From positions 36,823,323 through 36,887,322 of the forward strand of contig OX463842.1 of NCBI GenBank assembly GCA_949825065.1: a stretch of DNA of 64,000 nt, written 5' to 3'. The notes under the pieces were generated by a model. That model was not told the origin of the DNA. It ran no database searches and was given only the letters and a program-made list of their open reading frames with translations. Made by a program: the position numbers and the translations under genes. Shown one piece after another: positions 20,764-31,146 of the stretch; the first letter of the stretch is position 1; every line of letters begins with the position of its first letter. Origin of the DNA: Odontocerum albicorne (Eukaryota; Arthropoda; Insecta; Trichoptera; Odontoceridae).

Positions 20764-20935
20764 TATTTATTTGAATGTGGATAAGATAACATCGGTTTTG
20801 GTTATTATACCGTGTTACGGATAATGCCAATATTAATAGGTTCTTAGATAAGTGGTACATTGGTTTGCATAATATATTGAGGGTGAATGAGATAAGAAGA
20901 TAAGATTAACATGCGCTCGCAGTAGATACATGACA

Positions 20936-20948
20936 CCTCCCTCCTTAA
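20936..20948 (-). promoter_or_regulatory. Polypurine tract
   Basis: Minus-strand TTAAGGAGGGAGG is directly followed by the LTR start TGTCATG. Position and composition are those of the plus-strand DNA primer site of LTR retroelements. Confidence 0.85.
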
Positions 20949-20971
20949 TGATAAGAGTCGTCCTCGACTTA

Positions 20972-22837
20972 TCAACATACCGTATTTCCGAGTCTTGAAC
21001 TCCTTCTAGGAGTTTGATTGATAGGGATTTCAATATCCACTTCATTAATATTAGGCACTTTACATACATTAAAACAATTGATCATGTTACTGCAGCAACG
21101 TCTACAATTGTTGCTCGAATTGGTTCTTTTTGACATATAATATTGATATAGTCTATAGAATACATATAAGACAACTAAATTGACTATGCTCATAAATGCA
21201 GATGAAACATATGAATTATTTATTATAGTTTTAATTGTGCTGCTATGTTGATTAATGTCATTGTAAATTTTGTCTTATTTATGACTTGCTAAATTTAAGT
21301 CATCTTTGTTTAAATTATACATTTTTGGTTGAATATTTGGAAGAGGTAGAAGGGTTGTTTTATTATCATATTTACAACAATTGTCTTCTAGTAAGTTAAA
21401 ATTAGGTAAAATAGATTTTGACAAAAACATGTTTTTAAAGTCGATCTTATTATCTAATACAGAGTAAGTTATAGTTGTACTTGTATAAATCTTACAACTA
21501 TAAGAGAGTGATATAATTCCTAAATTATCTAATAATATGTCTGTAGGATCTGTCATATTACATTTAATTGTAACCATAGTAGGTTTATTAAGGACAAAGA
21601 TCCATTGATTTTTGTTAGTTAATTTATGCCAGAGTTCATTGATTTGATTTGTTATTCTGATATCACAATTAGATGGAATTTCAATATTTATTTGTAATAA
21701 ATCCGTTTCACATATTGGATTTAAATGAACAGAGTAAAAGGGGTTATTTATTTTACATATTAAGTGTAGTGCATCAAGGCTTTGACATGATTCTAGATTA
21801 TTTAATATAGTATAATATATTTTATTTTCTGAGACTGCCAGGTAATTCATATTGGGTAATATGAACATGAAATGATTGTCTTGGCGTCTAATTGGCAAAG
21901 ATATTGGTTTATATAAATTGTAACTTACATGATTAATTAATGGTATAGAGATAACAAATATTATTCTTTTATTTAGGAAATAGCATTTTATCTTAATTAA
22001 TGACAATAATTGATGTATATTTTCTAAGTTTATGGGTACAGGAAAAGATGTTAAACTTGGAAGATATTGTATTGATTTTGTTAGTTCAGTTACTAATTGC
22101 TTCGGAGTGATAACAAATGGATGAAGTATATTTGATTTAACGAATAGAATTGTGTCGATTAGTGTTGAATATTCATTTTGCATATCTGTTGTTAGTAATG
22201 TCAATAATGCTAGATGTTTTTCGATATCAATTTTGACTTCTATGTTAAATATATGTTTATTTATGTTAGAAGAGTACTTTTGTAATTTATTGAAATTTTG
22301 ATTAAATATTTCTTCGTTTTTGTGTAAATTAGAAAGGGTATTATTAAAATTTGAAATAGTACTTTTGACTATTTGAGTTTGTTGTTTTAGTAGATTGAAA
22401 AGTTCTTTTTCATCAGAATTTAGATTATTAATTGCGTTGTCGTAAAATATGGCATCGTTGGAGTCTAATGTGCCAAATATGGTTTTAAAGGCTGTGCCTA
22501 CAATGTCGAACCAAGCACGTTTGGTTCTGAGGTTGAGAGACTGGCCCATTAATTGTTTCAATGTAGAGTCCTCCTGAATGAGGCGAGGCACTATTTGACC
22601 GATTATATTTAAAGAAGGTTCACAAAGTGAGAGGTTTTTATATAAGTCTTCATTACATATTCGAAGAGTTTTATCATAAGTCGTTTTTATCAATTGTAGT
22701 TTAGTGTCGAAGGTTTCAATGTCGAAGTAGGGAATAATATTCCAAGAATTTTCATAAAAGTAAATTGTATTTAAATGTTCGTAATAGTCCGGAGGATGTA
22801 GATAAAGAGTCCGGAGGATGTAGAGATTTGTGTCCAA
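20972..22837 (-). pseudogene. env: Errantivirus envelope, baculovirus F-like fusion protein
   Basis: A 520-codon frame (21275-22837) resembles the baculovirus F / errantivirus Env family of membrane fusion proteins. A furin-type RTKR at residues 104-107 is followed by the AWFDIVGTAFKTIFG fusion-peptide-like region. Helical heptad-like sequence and a Cys-bearing ectodomain come next. An in-frame TAA at 21275-21277 ends it. The same frame continues to 20972 with a hydrophobic segment (VNLVVLYVFY) and a Cys-rich cytoplasmic tail, so the stop falls just before the membrane anchor. No clear signal peptide is seen at the first ATG. Env mRNA is usually spliced in this group. Confidence 0.88.
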
Positions 22838-22892
22838 TTAAAGTCTGAATGATGCGAGTTGTGTGCGACGGCTCTTTGTTGAATCAGGCAAA

Positions 22893-23804
22893 TTAACCTG
22901 GAACAAAGGCTTTTTTTAGTCTATTAGCATGAACTTTCACTTTTTTATTTTTTATTAAAATTGTATAATTCACCGGCGAATTAATTTCACATATTTTATA
23001 AGGACCTGTGTAATTGGAAGATAGTTTTTTCGAGTGGTGTAATTTTGTCACTTCATTTTTAAGATAAACTTTATCGTTTATTCCATAATTTATGTTATTT
23101 TTTGCTTTTTTATCATAGTTTTCTTTTGATTTCAATTTTTGATTTATAAGGTTATTCCTAGCAATTTTGTAAGATTGATTTAGTTTGAGCTGTAATTGAT
23201 CGATGTAAGTATCGTATGTATATTTAAATTCAGGCTCTTTAGTCATAGAAGTAGGTAATTCAGGTTTATGACCAAATATTAATTCATGAGGACGTTACTT
23301 AGTAGACGTATGTGGAGTTGTGTTATATGAGAACATGGCAAAGTTTAACCATATATCCCAGTCAGTTTGTTTATCAGATATATAGTGTTTAAGATAGTCT
23401 GCTAAAGTAGCGTGGCTTCTTTCTAAGGCACCGTTCGACTGAGGATGATAAGAGGTTGTTTGTATTTGTTTGATTTTAAATAGTTTAGCTGTTTCTTTCA
23501 AAATGGAAGATGTAAAGTCTTTACCTTGATCGGTAAGTATTTTCTTAGGTATTCCGAACTTACATATGAAGTTATTTACAAGTTGATCAGCTATCGTGGT
23601 AGCTTCATGATTAGGAATAGGAAAAGCTTGCGAGAATTTACTAAGATCATCTTGTAACGTCAGAATATATTTATTACCATTTTCTGTCAATGGTAATGGA
23701 CCTACTATGTCTAGAGAAATTTTATCAAAAGGTAGATCCGATGTAGTGGTTATTTCCATTGGTTGTATGTTGCGTTGTCTAGAGATTTTATTTCTTTGGC
23801 ACGA
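22893..23804 (-). pseudogene. pol: Errantivirus integrase core and C-terminal domain
   Basis: The frame continues from the previous block. It has the catalytic core with LDIVGPLPLT (first Asp), LTDQGKDFTS (second Asp) and HPQSNGALERSH (Glu). An in-frame TAA at 23295-23297 interrupts it after HTSTK. The frame then resumes and ends at 22893 with a C-terminal module including YTGPYKICEI and a basic tail. Integrase would join the DNA copy to the host chromosome. Two nonsense codons in otherwise well-kept sequence suggest a recently inactivated copy. Confidence 0.88.
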
Positions 23805-23807
23805 TTA

Positions 23808-25157
23808 ACATGATTTGATATAAGTTTTGATATCGGATTTCATTTTATTCCATGAGTATCTTTCTTTAATACGGCGATAAGTTCTATGGAATCCAGAATG
23901 TCCTGAATGAGGACAATCGTGATTTTCTTTAATTATATTTGTTATATCTTTAACGTCTGGATAACATATTTTGTTTTTACATATTGTTACTTGGATATTG
24001 GTTTCGGCGAATATGTAAAAGAGAATGGATTTTATTTTATTCCAATTAAGGTTATTTATATCGTTTCCGAACTTAGGGATAGATATAGTATTAATGTTTT
24101 GTGATATTAAGATGTCTTTTAATTTTTTGAAACATTTAAATATATTTTGATATGATGGTTTGTCCCAAAAATGTTCTTTGACTATCATATGGAATATTTT
24201 AAAATTATTATTATCAGAGAATAGTATATCGTTTACGTTACTTTTAGATTTGGAGATTTCGTTATAATTAGTAATTAAGTCTTTTATTTGGGAAGCTATT
24301 CCTTGTGACATTTCTTTATCATTTGATATTATATGACACCAGTTATCCTTTTGGGTTAGTAAAAAGTTTTCGATTTCGACAATATTCTGAAATTCAGTAT
24401 TATTTCTCAAATAATGCGATTTAATAAAGTCTTCGTAGGAGTTCGGCTCACGATTCATTTTAATATGGTGAATTTGTTTATTATCTATTCGAGATAACGC
24501 GTCAGCATTTGAGTTTAATTTGCCGGGTTTGTATAAAATATTGTAATCATATTCCTCAAGTTTTAATCGCCAACGGATTAATCTAGATCCGGGGTCTTTC
24601 GTATTGAATAGCCAAACTAGTGGTCTATGATCTGTTATAATATTAAATTTTACACCATATAAATAAGGTCGAAAATGATTAACAGCAAATATTATTGCTA
24701 GCAATTCGCGTTCAGTGGTAGAATAGTTTGATTCAGCTTTATTTAGAGTTCTTGAAGCAAAAGATATAGGTAAATCTTTTGAGATAGGGCCTTGGGACAA
24801 CACGGCACCGATAGCGAAATTGCTCGCGTCTGTCGTGACATTGAAAAGAAGTGAGAAATCTGGATACTGAAGAATTGGTTCAGTGATAAGGAGATTTCTC
24901 ATTAGATCAAAAGATTCTTGTTGAGACTTTGTCCAATTGAATGGTTCGTCTTTCCTTAACAACTTTGTAAGAGGTTGTGCGATATAGCTGAAATTTTTGA
25001 TGAATCTACGATAGTATCCAATTAGACCTAAAAATGCTTTGATATTTTTGGTATTTTTTGGGATTGGATAATCTTTTATTACAGATATTTTGTCGGGATT
25101 AGGTTTAATACCTTCTTTTGAAATGACATGACCTAGATAAGCTACTTCGTTTCTCAT
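23808..25157 (-). pseudogene. pol: Errantivirus RT connection, RNase H and integrase zinc domain
   Basis: A 450-codon frame. It starts in the RT thumb (AYLGHVISKEGIKPNPDKI) and runs into a gypsy-type RNase H (TDASNFAIGAVLSQ; RELLAIIFAVNHFRPYL; TDHRPLVWLF; NSNADALSR). It finishes with the integrase HHCC finger (HSGFHRTYRRIKERYSW, then a terminal KSC). A TAA at 23805-23807 falls between the two Cys residues of that finger. The following frame is the same one, so this is a single nonsense change. Confidence 0.88.
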
Positions 25158-25159
25158 AA

Positions 25160-26075
25160 ATTCACATTTATCAGGTTGTATTATATTATAATTTGAGATT
25201 GTGATTTCGTAATCGGTTAAAAATTTCTTTTAGTTTGATAATATGGTTTTGAATGTTATCTGCATACATTACGATATCGTCAAGATATACGAAGCACTTA
25301 ATTCCTTGGAGTCCAGAGAAAAGAGTTTAACAGTCTCTGGAATGTAGCTGGACTACTTTTTAATCCAAAGGGCATTCTTTGGAACTGGAAGTGACCTAGA
25401 GGGGTTGAGAATGCAGTCTTATCACTGTCTTTTTTATTCATTTTGATTTGATGAAAACCAGAAGCGAGGTCAAGTGTGGTAAAATAATTGGAGTGACCTA
25501 ATTGGTCTAAGATTTCGGAGATATTTGGAAGTGGGTAAGCGTCACCGACTGTGATGTCGTTTAATTTTCGGTAATCGATAACCACACGCCATTTAATTTT
25601 TCCACTAGCATCTCTCTTCTTTGGAACAACCCAGAGAGGAGATGACCATGGTGAATTGGATTCTCTAATTATTTTTTGGTCTAACATTTTTTTAATTTGC
25701 ATATTGACTTCATTTTTATGTACTTCAGGATATCTATATGATTTAGTGAAAATGGGGACATTACAGCTCGTATGGATTTCATGTTCGACGGAAGGTGTCG
25801 AAGTTAGTTCATCATTTTCTATATAGAATAAGTCATTATATTCTTAGATAAGAGCTAACATGGAATATTTCTCTTCTTTGTTCAAATGTTCTAATCGTAC
25901 TGAACTTAGGACTTTGCTTTCGCGATCTGAGTTGTTATTAAAAGAATTTGATACAACATTAAATATTTTCTTTTCTTTTGACACAAAATCTTGATTTAGG
26001 ATTCTAGAATTTGATTCATCGAATGGTTCGAGAGTTAAACTCATTTCCTCGATACGAATTGGTTTTTCTGTTGTA
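25160..26075 (-). pseudogene. pol: Errantivirus reverse transcriptase, frameshifted
   Basis: ORF 25298-25702 holds the fingers and palm: SPWSSPLWVVPKKRD, WRVVIDYRKLN, YFTTLDLASGFHQI (first catalytic Asp) and FQRMPFGLKSSPATFQ. Near 25310 the frame shifts, and the next frame carries YLDDIVMY (the catalytic Asp pair). A second shift near 25190 is needed to enter the next pol block at 25157. Upstream (25703-26075) pol-like sequence continues in fragments, including 25844-26044. At least two indels therefore inactivate RT. Confidence 0.85.
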
Positions 26076-26313
26076 TTTAATATAGTAGTTCTCGTGAATT
26101 TGAATTGACCTTAGTTATAGATTTAGATAAATATACACCCGTAAGTATTTCTATTTCGGGTACAAGACCTTCTTTTATTTCAGGAATTTGCACGAAAAAT
26201 TCGACGAGGGTTTCTGTGCGAGGCTGGATAATAAATACAATTGAGCTCGATTTCGTTTTAGAATTATGTACCGATTTAGAATTTGATATAGAATTTGAGC
26301 TAGATTTATTATT

Positions 26314-26720
26314 CTAATTAGAGCTAGAGTTATGCATGTCGATTTTATGATACATAGGGATGTATTGACCATGGAATTCTAGAGAGTTAGTATTATAATT
26401 AATTTTTGCTCGTATTCGACGCAAAAAGTCGTCACCAAGTAGACCATCGAAAGGAATGTTGGTATTTGGTGGCGTTACGTGAAAATTGTGATTATACTTC
26501 TTTCCATTGAAGCATAATTCGAGTTTGACGATGCCTAGAGTTCGATTTTCAACTGGTGAATTATTAACACCTTTAAGATATACAATATTACTTTCGTCGA
26601 CAGGGATGTCTCCTGGAATGGACGAGAGTTTTATTAATGAGATATCGGCACCGGTGTCCAACATAAGATTTAAGTATGTATTAGAGTTAATAGAGTTTGG
26701 ACACGAAGTTTGAATATAGG
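26314..26720 (-). pseudogene. pol: Errantivirus protease region of pol
   Basis: The frame contains the aspartic protease active site (MLDTGADISL) near 26660 and a flap/DGLLGDDFL motif typical of retropepsins. It would cleave the Gag-Pol polyprotein. An in-frame TAG at 26314-26316 ends it, and the same frame then stays open until about 26075. This looks like a point nonsense mutation. Translation would begin by frameshifting from gag. Confidence 0.8.
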
Positions 26721-26732
26721 GGGCAGAGTGAT

Positions 26733-27677
26733 CTACATGGAATATTCTGCCTTGATGAAATTTACATTCCGAACTGGGGCAGACGGTTCGAAATGATTGG
26801 AGTTTAAAGATTTCGAAGAGTTCACTACGTTATTATTCTTATTATTATTATAAGCGCGTTTGCGACATTCTGATATAACGTGGCCTTTCTTTTTGCAGTA
26901 ATTGCAAGTTTTTATTATATGTTCGTTGGTTTTAGGTGTTTGTTTATTAGCTGTATTAAAATGATTTATAAATTTTTGATTATTTCGTGGATTTTTAAAA
27001 CAATTATACGAATTATGACTGGTTTTCTTACAATAAGTACAAGATGTTTTTTGATTATTATTCGTATTCGTATTGTGAGTAACGGGAAACTTAGGATTTT
27101 TATATTGGATTAGTTTTTCTTTGTTAAGTGCAAAGTATGAAGCTTCTTCAAAAGATTTAGGATTTTGTCCACGAATCACAGAAGAATAAATGGAACCATC
27201 ACCGATTAGAAATTGATGGAGGGCCATCTGTTTTATCATAGCGTTTTTACCCATGAGTTCTAGGGGATTTTCTATTTCTGATTTTATTACTCTGATTAAA
27301 TCACTGTAACATTTTTTCACTCTTTGTGTGAAGCTTGTGATGGATTCATTGCGATTTTGAGTACACGATTGTAGTTCGAGAGATATTTGGGAAAAACTTT
27401 TGTTTTCTGTGAAATTTTCTATTAAAAACGATCCATATTCTGGCCATGTATTAAGTGTTCTACATGATGTTATTAAATCGGCCTTTCCTATGACTTGTGT
27501 CTTAATGTAGGTAAAAATAAGGTCTTTTTGATCATTTTTTGCAAGGTTATATGCGCAGTCGCAGTTTTTAATAAAAGTGTGCAATCTGTCTATGTTACCG
27601 TCAAATGTGTGTATGAGTTTGATTAGAAAATTTAATGAAACTTCTTCTGACGAAGTTGATTCAATTTTTGGTGGCAT
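26733..27677 (-). CDS. gag: Errantivirus gag polyprotein
   Basis: An intact 314-aa frame encoding the structural protein that packages genomic RNA into particles. Residues 1-190 are a helical capsid-like region. Two zinc knuckles follow, at 213-226 (CTYCKKTSHNSYNC) and 258-271 (CNYCKKKGHVISEC), both C-X2-C-X4-H-X4-C. The end overlaps the protease frame, which is in the -1 frame. The start at 27677 is the first ATG after the leader; the LINE insertion splits that leader 51-61 bases upstream, so this copy's transcript would be disrupted. No internal break was found. Confidence 0.9.
   Translation of the reverse strand: MPPKIESTSSEEVSLNFLIKLIHTFDGNIDRLHTFIKNCDCAYNLAKNDQKDLIFTYIKTQVIGKADLITSCRTLNTWPEYGSFLIENFTENKSFSQISLELQSCTQNRNESITSFTQRVKKCYSDLIRVIKSEIENPLELMGKNAMIKQMALHQFLIGDGSIYSSVIRGQNPKSFEEASYFALNKEKLIQYKNPKFPVTHNTNTNNNQKTSCTYCKKTSHNSYNCFKNPRNNQKFINHFNTANKQTPKTNEHIIKTCNYCKKKGHVISECRKRAYNNNKNNNVVNSSKSLNSNHFEPSAPVRNVNFIKAEYSM
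26757..26763 (-). promoter_or_regulatory. Candidate -1 ribosomal frameshift site (AAATTTC)
   Basis: The minus-strand heptamer A AAT TTC is in phase with gag and fits the X XXY YYZ slippery pattern. It lies eight codons before the gag stop. The protease frame is the -1 frame and is open from here onward. I did not test for a downstream pseudoknot. Confidence 0.6.
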
Positions 27678-28284
27678 TTTGTATATAAGATAATATGTAT
27701 ATAGATATAAAGAATGTAAGTATGAATTTAGTAGAATTCAGTTCAGTCACGGATCTGCTACAGAGCAGTCGCTTCCCGCTAAAACAGCGCGATCTCACAG
27801 CATTTCGTTGATAACTAACAATTACAATACACGATTCGTCATATAGTGTCGCGTCAAGTTCACCGTCACCCGTTTGCCACCGCGCATACTTTCCGCGCAT
27901 CGTCGCTCAAACAGTGCTTTGTTTGTTTCTCGGCCGCGCAAGTGCACAAATAAATAAACAATTGACATTCCACTCGTCCCAGACAGCTGTCTAGATCAAA
28001 TCGGTTTTTTATATTAATTCGTGATAAGGAGCTGGCCTCCACAAATTCTTGGTGACGTAATTTGTTCCGAGTACCGGTCGATGCCAGTTTTTCTTCTTCT
28101 TCATCGAGTAAGCCACTGACTGTTACTATCCTTCTTACCCTTTTACACTCCGCGGGCAGAGTTGAAGATCTGAATAAGGTCGTCAACTCTTCCCATCCTA
28201 TATTCATCTCATATTTCATACATTCGCACCACTCATCAAATCTTTATTTCTTTAGTTATCATTGTTTGTTTTTACTCAATACAC

Positions 28285-28290
<6 letters not shown>

Positions 28291-28372
<82 letters not shown>
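28291..28372. repeat. (AT)n microsatellite
   Basis: About 40 uninterrupted AT dinucleotides lie in the 5' UTR of the jockey-like LINE, about 50 bp before ORF1. ORF 28062-28427 with its Tyr-Ile run is a by-product. Confidence 0.95.
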
Positions 28373-28375
<3 letters not shown>

Positions 28376-28423
28376 TGTCCACAACATTCATTCTATTTGC
28401 TCAGTTCCTCCTATTAAGCAGCC

Positions 28424-30013
28424 ATGAAGCCCGTCAAATCGGACTTCTGCATAAAAAATAAACGCATCATAATTAAAAAAACTACACCCAAAAAAAAAAC
28501 TACACCCGAACCAACTGAAACGCCCGCATCCGTCCCCGTGACCTCGCCTATACCAGCCCTCGCTATGTCTCCGGACCGCTCAACATCCCCTGATCTGACC
28601 ATCTCCACTTTCGAGGAAGCTTTCGAGCTCTTCAAGATGGAGACCACATCCAAAAAAGAAACAATGAAGATGGTAAAACTTCTTCGTGAGCTCTTCCATA
28701 AAGGTGAGGTCTCGATTGAGGCCAAAAACCCTCCATCTGATTCACCCACTGTCTTGCCAGCGGTTCCAATCACAACACCGCCGCGCCCCACCCCCACTTC
28801 TGACTCCCCACTCTCCCCACCAATAATTATCATCCCGGATACTCCAGAAATGGACTGGCAATCCTTTGCCAAAAATCGCATAAGGGCTCTCCAACCCCAA
28901 GAAAGCCCCCCCCTCGTTCGCCCCCAATCAAACCCGAAACCAGCTGATGCCACTGTGACCCAAACCAGCAAAAGGATGAGAGGCCCACTCAGCCCTCCTC
29001 TTCCCGCAGCCCCCGCCCCACCTTCAAATATAGACGTACGACCTCTACTTCCGGTCAAAAAAGACCGCATCCCCCCCATCGTTCTTCACAATTCCGACAA
29101 GTACGGAGACCTGAGAGCCAAACTCAGGTCTCAAAACATCAACTTCTCCTCGAAGGTTCAACCCAATGGTGATTTAAAAATCTCCACAGAAACCGTTGAG
29201 GCTTACCGCTCCCTCGTCCACATCACCGACTCTCTCGCCATCCCATACCACTCCTTCCATCTGGAAAACGAGAAGCCCCTGTTAGCCGTCATTCGTGGCC
29301 TACCGACCCCTATCAGCGTCGAGGACATTATGATCGAGCTCAAATCCCTTGATTATCCGGTTCAGAATGTGTATCGCATGAAGAACAGGAATAGAGTGGA
29401 ACTCCCTATGGTCATCGTCAAACTGACAAGGGACTCTTCCGCAAAACGCATCTTCACCGAACTCCACGGTGTACTCGATATTCGAGTCACAGTAGAGGAG
29501 CTGAACAAGCGCAAAGGTATGGGCCAGTGTCATCGCTGCCAACAGTTCGCCCATTCCGCCGGCAACTGCCACGCTCCAGCCAATTGTGTGAAATGCGGTA
29601 GAACGCATCACACCTCTGAATGCAAGAAGCCCGCGGACACTCCCGCCACCTGCTGTAACTGCGGAGGCCCACACACGGCCAACTTCAGAGGCTGCCCACG
29701 CTTCCCCAAGAGCAACCTCCCTTCAATCGCTCCCCACCACCACTTCCAGACCCCGCAGCCCTTACGCCCCCTCATGGATGGCATCTACCAACACCCCTCC
29801 ACCAACGCCCCCTTATCGAACACCCCCTCGGCAAACAACGCCACACGGCGATTCCCCAACGCCCCCCCAGAGTGCATCGAAACCGGTCACTTCCAACGCG
29901 TCATACGCGAACATCGCAACTCATCGCCCCCTATAACCATCATCTACACCCCAAAACTACACATTGCCCGCCACCCCCCCCCCCCCCCCAAATCGCGATC
30001 TAATTTTGAATAA
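28424..30013 (+). CDS. LINE ORF1 (gag-like RNA-binding protein)
   Basis: An intact 529-aa frame. The first 210 residues are Pro/Ser/Thr-rich and probably disordered. An RRM-like stretch at about 215-280 is followed by a PRE_C2HC-type region at 285-355 (LLAVIRGLPTPISVEDIM). Three zinc knuckles come next: CHRCQQFAHSAGNC (369-382), CVKCGRTHHTSEC (388-400) and CNCGGPHTANFRGC (411-424). The product coats element RNA in the RNP. Its GC-rich codons contrast with the AT-rich errantivirus around it. The C-terminal tail is Pro-rich, with a run of about 16 C near 29977. ORF2 follows about 50 bp later. Confidence 0.9.
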   Translation: MKPVKSDFCIKNKRIIIKKTTPKKKTTPEPTETPASVPVTSPIPALAMSPDRSTSPDLTISTFEEAFELFKMETTSKKETMKMVKLLRELFHKGEVSIEAKNPPSDSPTVLPAVPITTPPRPTPTSDSPLSPPIIIIPDTPEMDWQSFAKNRIRALQPQESPPLVRPQSNPKPADATVTQTSKRMRGPLSPPLPAAPAPPSNIDVRPLLPVKKDRIPPIVLHNSDKYGDLRAKLRSQNINFSSKVQPNGDLKISTETVEAYRSLVHITDSLAIPYHSFHLENEKPLLAVIRGLPTPISVEDIMIELKSLDYPVQNVYRMKNRNRVELPMVIVKLTRDSSAKRIFTELHGVLDIRVTVEELNKRKGMGQCHRCQQFAHSAGNCHAPANCVKCGRTHHTSECKKPADTPATCCNCGGPHTANFRGCPRFPKSNLPSIAPHHHFQTPQPLRPLMDGIYQHPSTNAPLSNTPSANNATRRFPNAPPECIETGHFQRVIREHRNSSPPITIIYTPKLHIARHPPPPPKSRSNFE

Positions 30014-30066
30014 CTTAAAATCAGCCATCACCGAAGCCATGAACCTCCTCAACTACATCCAAGAAC

Positions 30067-31146
30067 ATGGCTCGCACCTATAAACCATCCCATATATCCG
30101 CCGCGTTCTGGAATGCAAACGGTTCCCTCAGAACACATAAACAAGAGGTCGAGGATTCCTTCTCGAGCACAACCTGGACGTGTTGCTGATAACGGAAACG
30201 CATCTCAAACCGAGCTACCGTTACAGCATCCGTAACTACTACTGCTACAGAGACGACCGCCTCATCGGCAGAAAAGGCGGCACCGCAACTCTCATCAAAA
30301 GCACAATAGACCACTGCCACATCCCCTCCCCTTCCACCGTCAACATAGAATCCACATGCGTAGTGGTGAACACCGCCAACCACGGCCCTCTTAAACTTTG
30401 CGCGACTTATCTTCCACCTACCTCCCCACTTGTCGAGTCTGAATTGGACTCATTCCTCGCAGATAATATCCCCACCATCATGGCGGGAGATCTAAATGCT
30501 AAACACCCCTTCTGGCACAGCCGCACTTCCAACACTCACGGTAATAAACTTGACGAAATCTCCTCCCGGAAAAGATGCTTCGTGGAAGGACCCACGTCTC
30601 CCACCCTCTATCCACTAATAGACAATCATCGCCCTGATGTCATCGACATCATTGTCCATAACGACATTCTCTATCAAACAGATCTCACGACTGTTCACCA
30701 GCTTCAATCCGATCACTACCCGGTATTACTTCAATTGACGGGTGGCTTACCACCCTTCTCGCCCTCAGCCCCTCCGCGAGACACCTCGTGGAGCGATTTC
30801 GCTATTAACGTCGACAGCAGCATCAAAATACCGACAACCTTCCCCGACACGAACTCCATAGACGCCGCTATAAATGACTTCACAACCACCATCAAATCCG
30901 CTCTCACATCCTCTTCAAAAGAGAGACCAGCCGATAAACCCGAACTTCCCCTTCCTCCACATATCAAAATACTGATTATGGAAAAAAACAAAACCAGAAA
31001 GTTGTGGTAAAACACAGCTGTCCCCTCTTACAAAACCGACTACAACAGATTAGTCAAAAAAATCAAACACCTCCTACAGCAACTCCGCAATGACAAATGG
31101 TCAGACTTCGTCGAGTCTCTCGAATACAATGATGGACTCAAATAAA
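30067..31146 (+). pseudogene. LINE ORF2: endonuclease and linker, broken
   Basis: Starts near 30067 with ISAAFWNANGSL, the usual beginning of a jockey endonuclease. A one-base shift near 30150 moves reading to the frame of ORF 30180-31010. That frame has LLITETHLKP, GDLNAKHPFWHSR (catalytic Asp-x-Asn) and LQSDHYPVLLQL (Asp-His). An in-frame TAA at 31008-31010 and another near 31144 interrupt the linker towards RT. The domain would nick the target to prime reverse transcription. Confidence 0.85.

Larger units (their letters stand above)
19036..20935 (-). repeat. Errantivirus 3' LTR, split by a mariner
   Basis: Same 611-bp sequence as 33903-34513 once 1287 bp of mariner and one TA are removed. 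Differences from the 5' LTR are six substitutions, for example GAATTCGTCG here versus GAATCCGTCG there. The outer edge is at 19036 next to CACT, and the inner edge at 20935 abuts the polypurine tract. Confidence 0.95.

Noticed and set aside
21275..22837. Domesticated envelope gene
   Set aside because: It sits in order inside an LTR-bounded provirus with young LTRs and has a nonsense codon before its anchor. Nothing indicates separate host use.
28414..29079. 221-codon minus-strand ORF
   Set aside because: It lies antisense to the zinc-knuckle ORF1 of the LINE and has only low-complexity Gly/Ser-rich text. Likewise 29300-29674 and 31740-32357 are antisense shadows.
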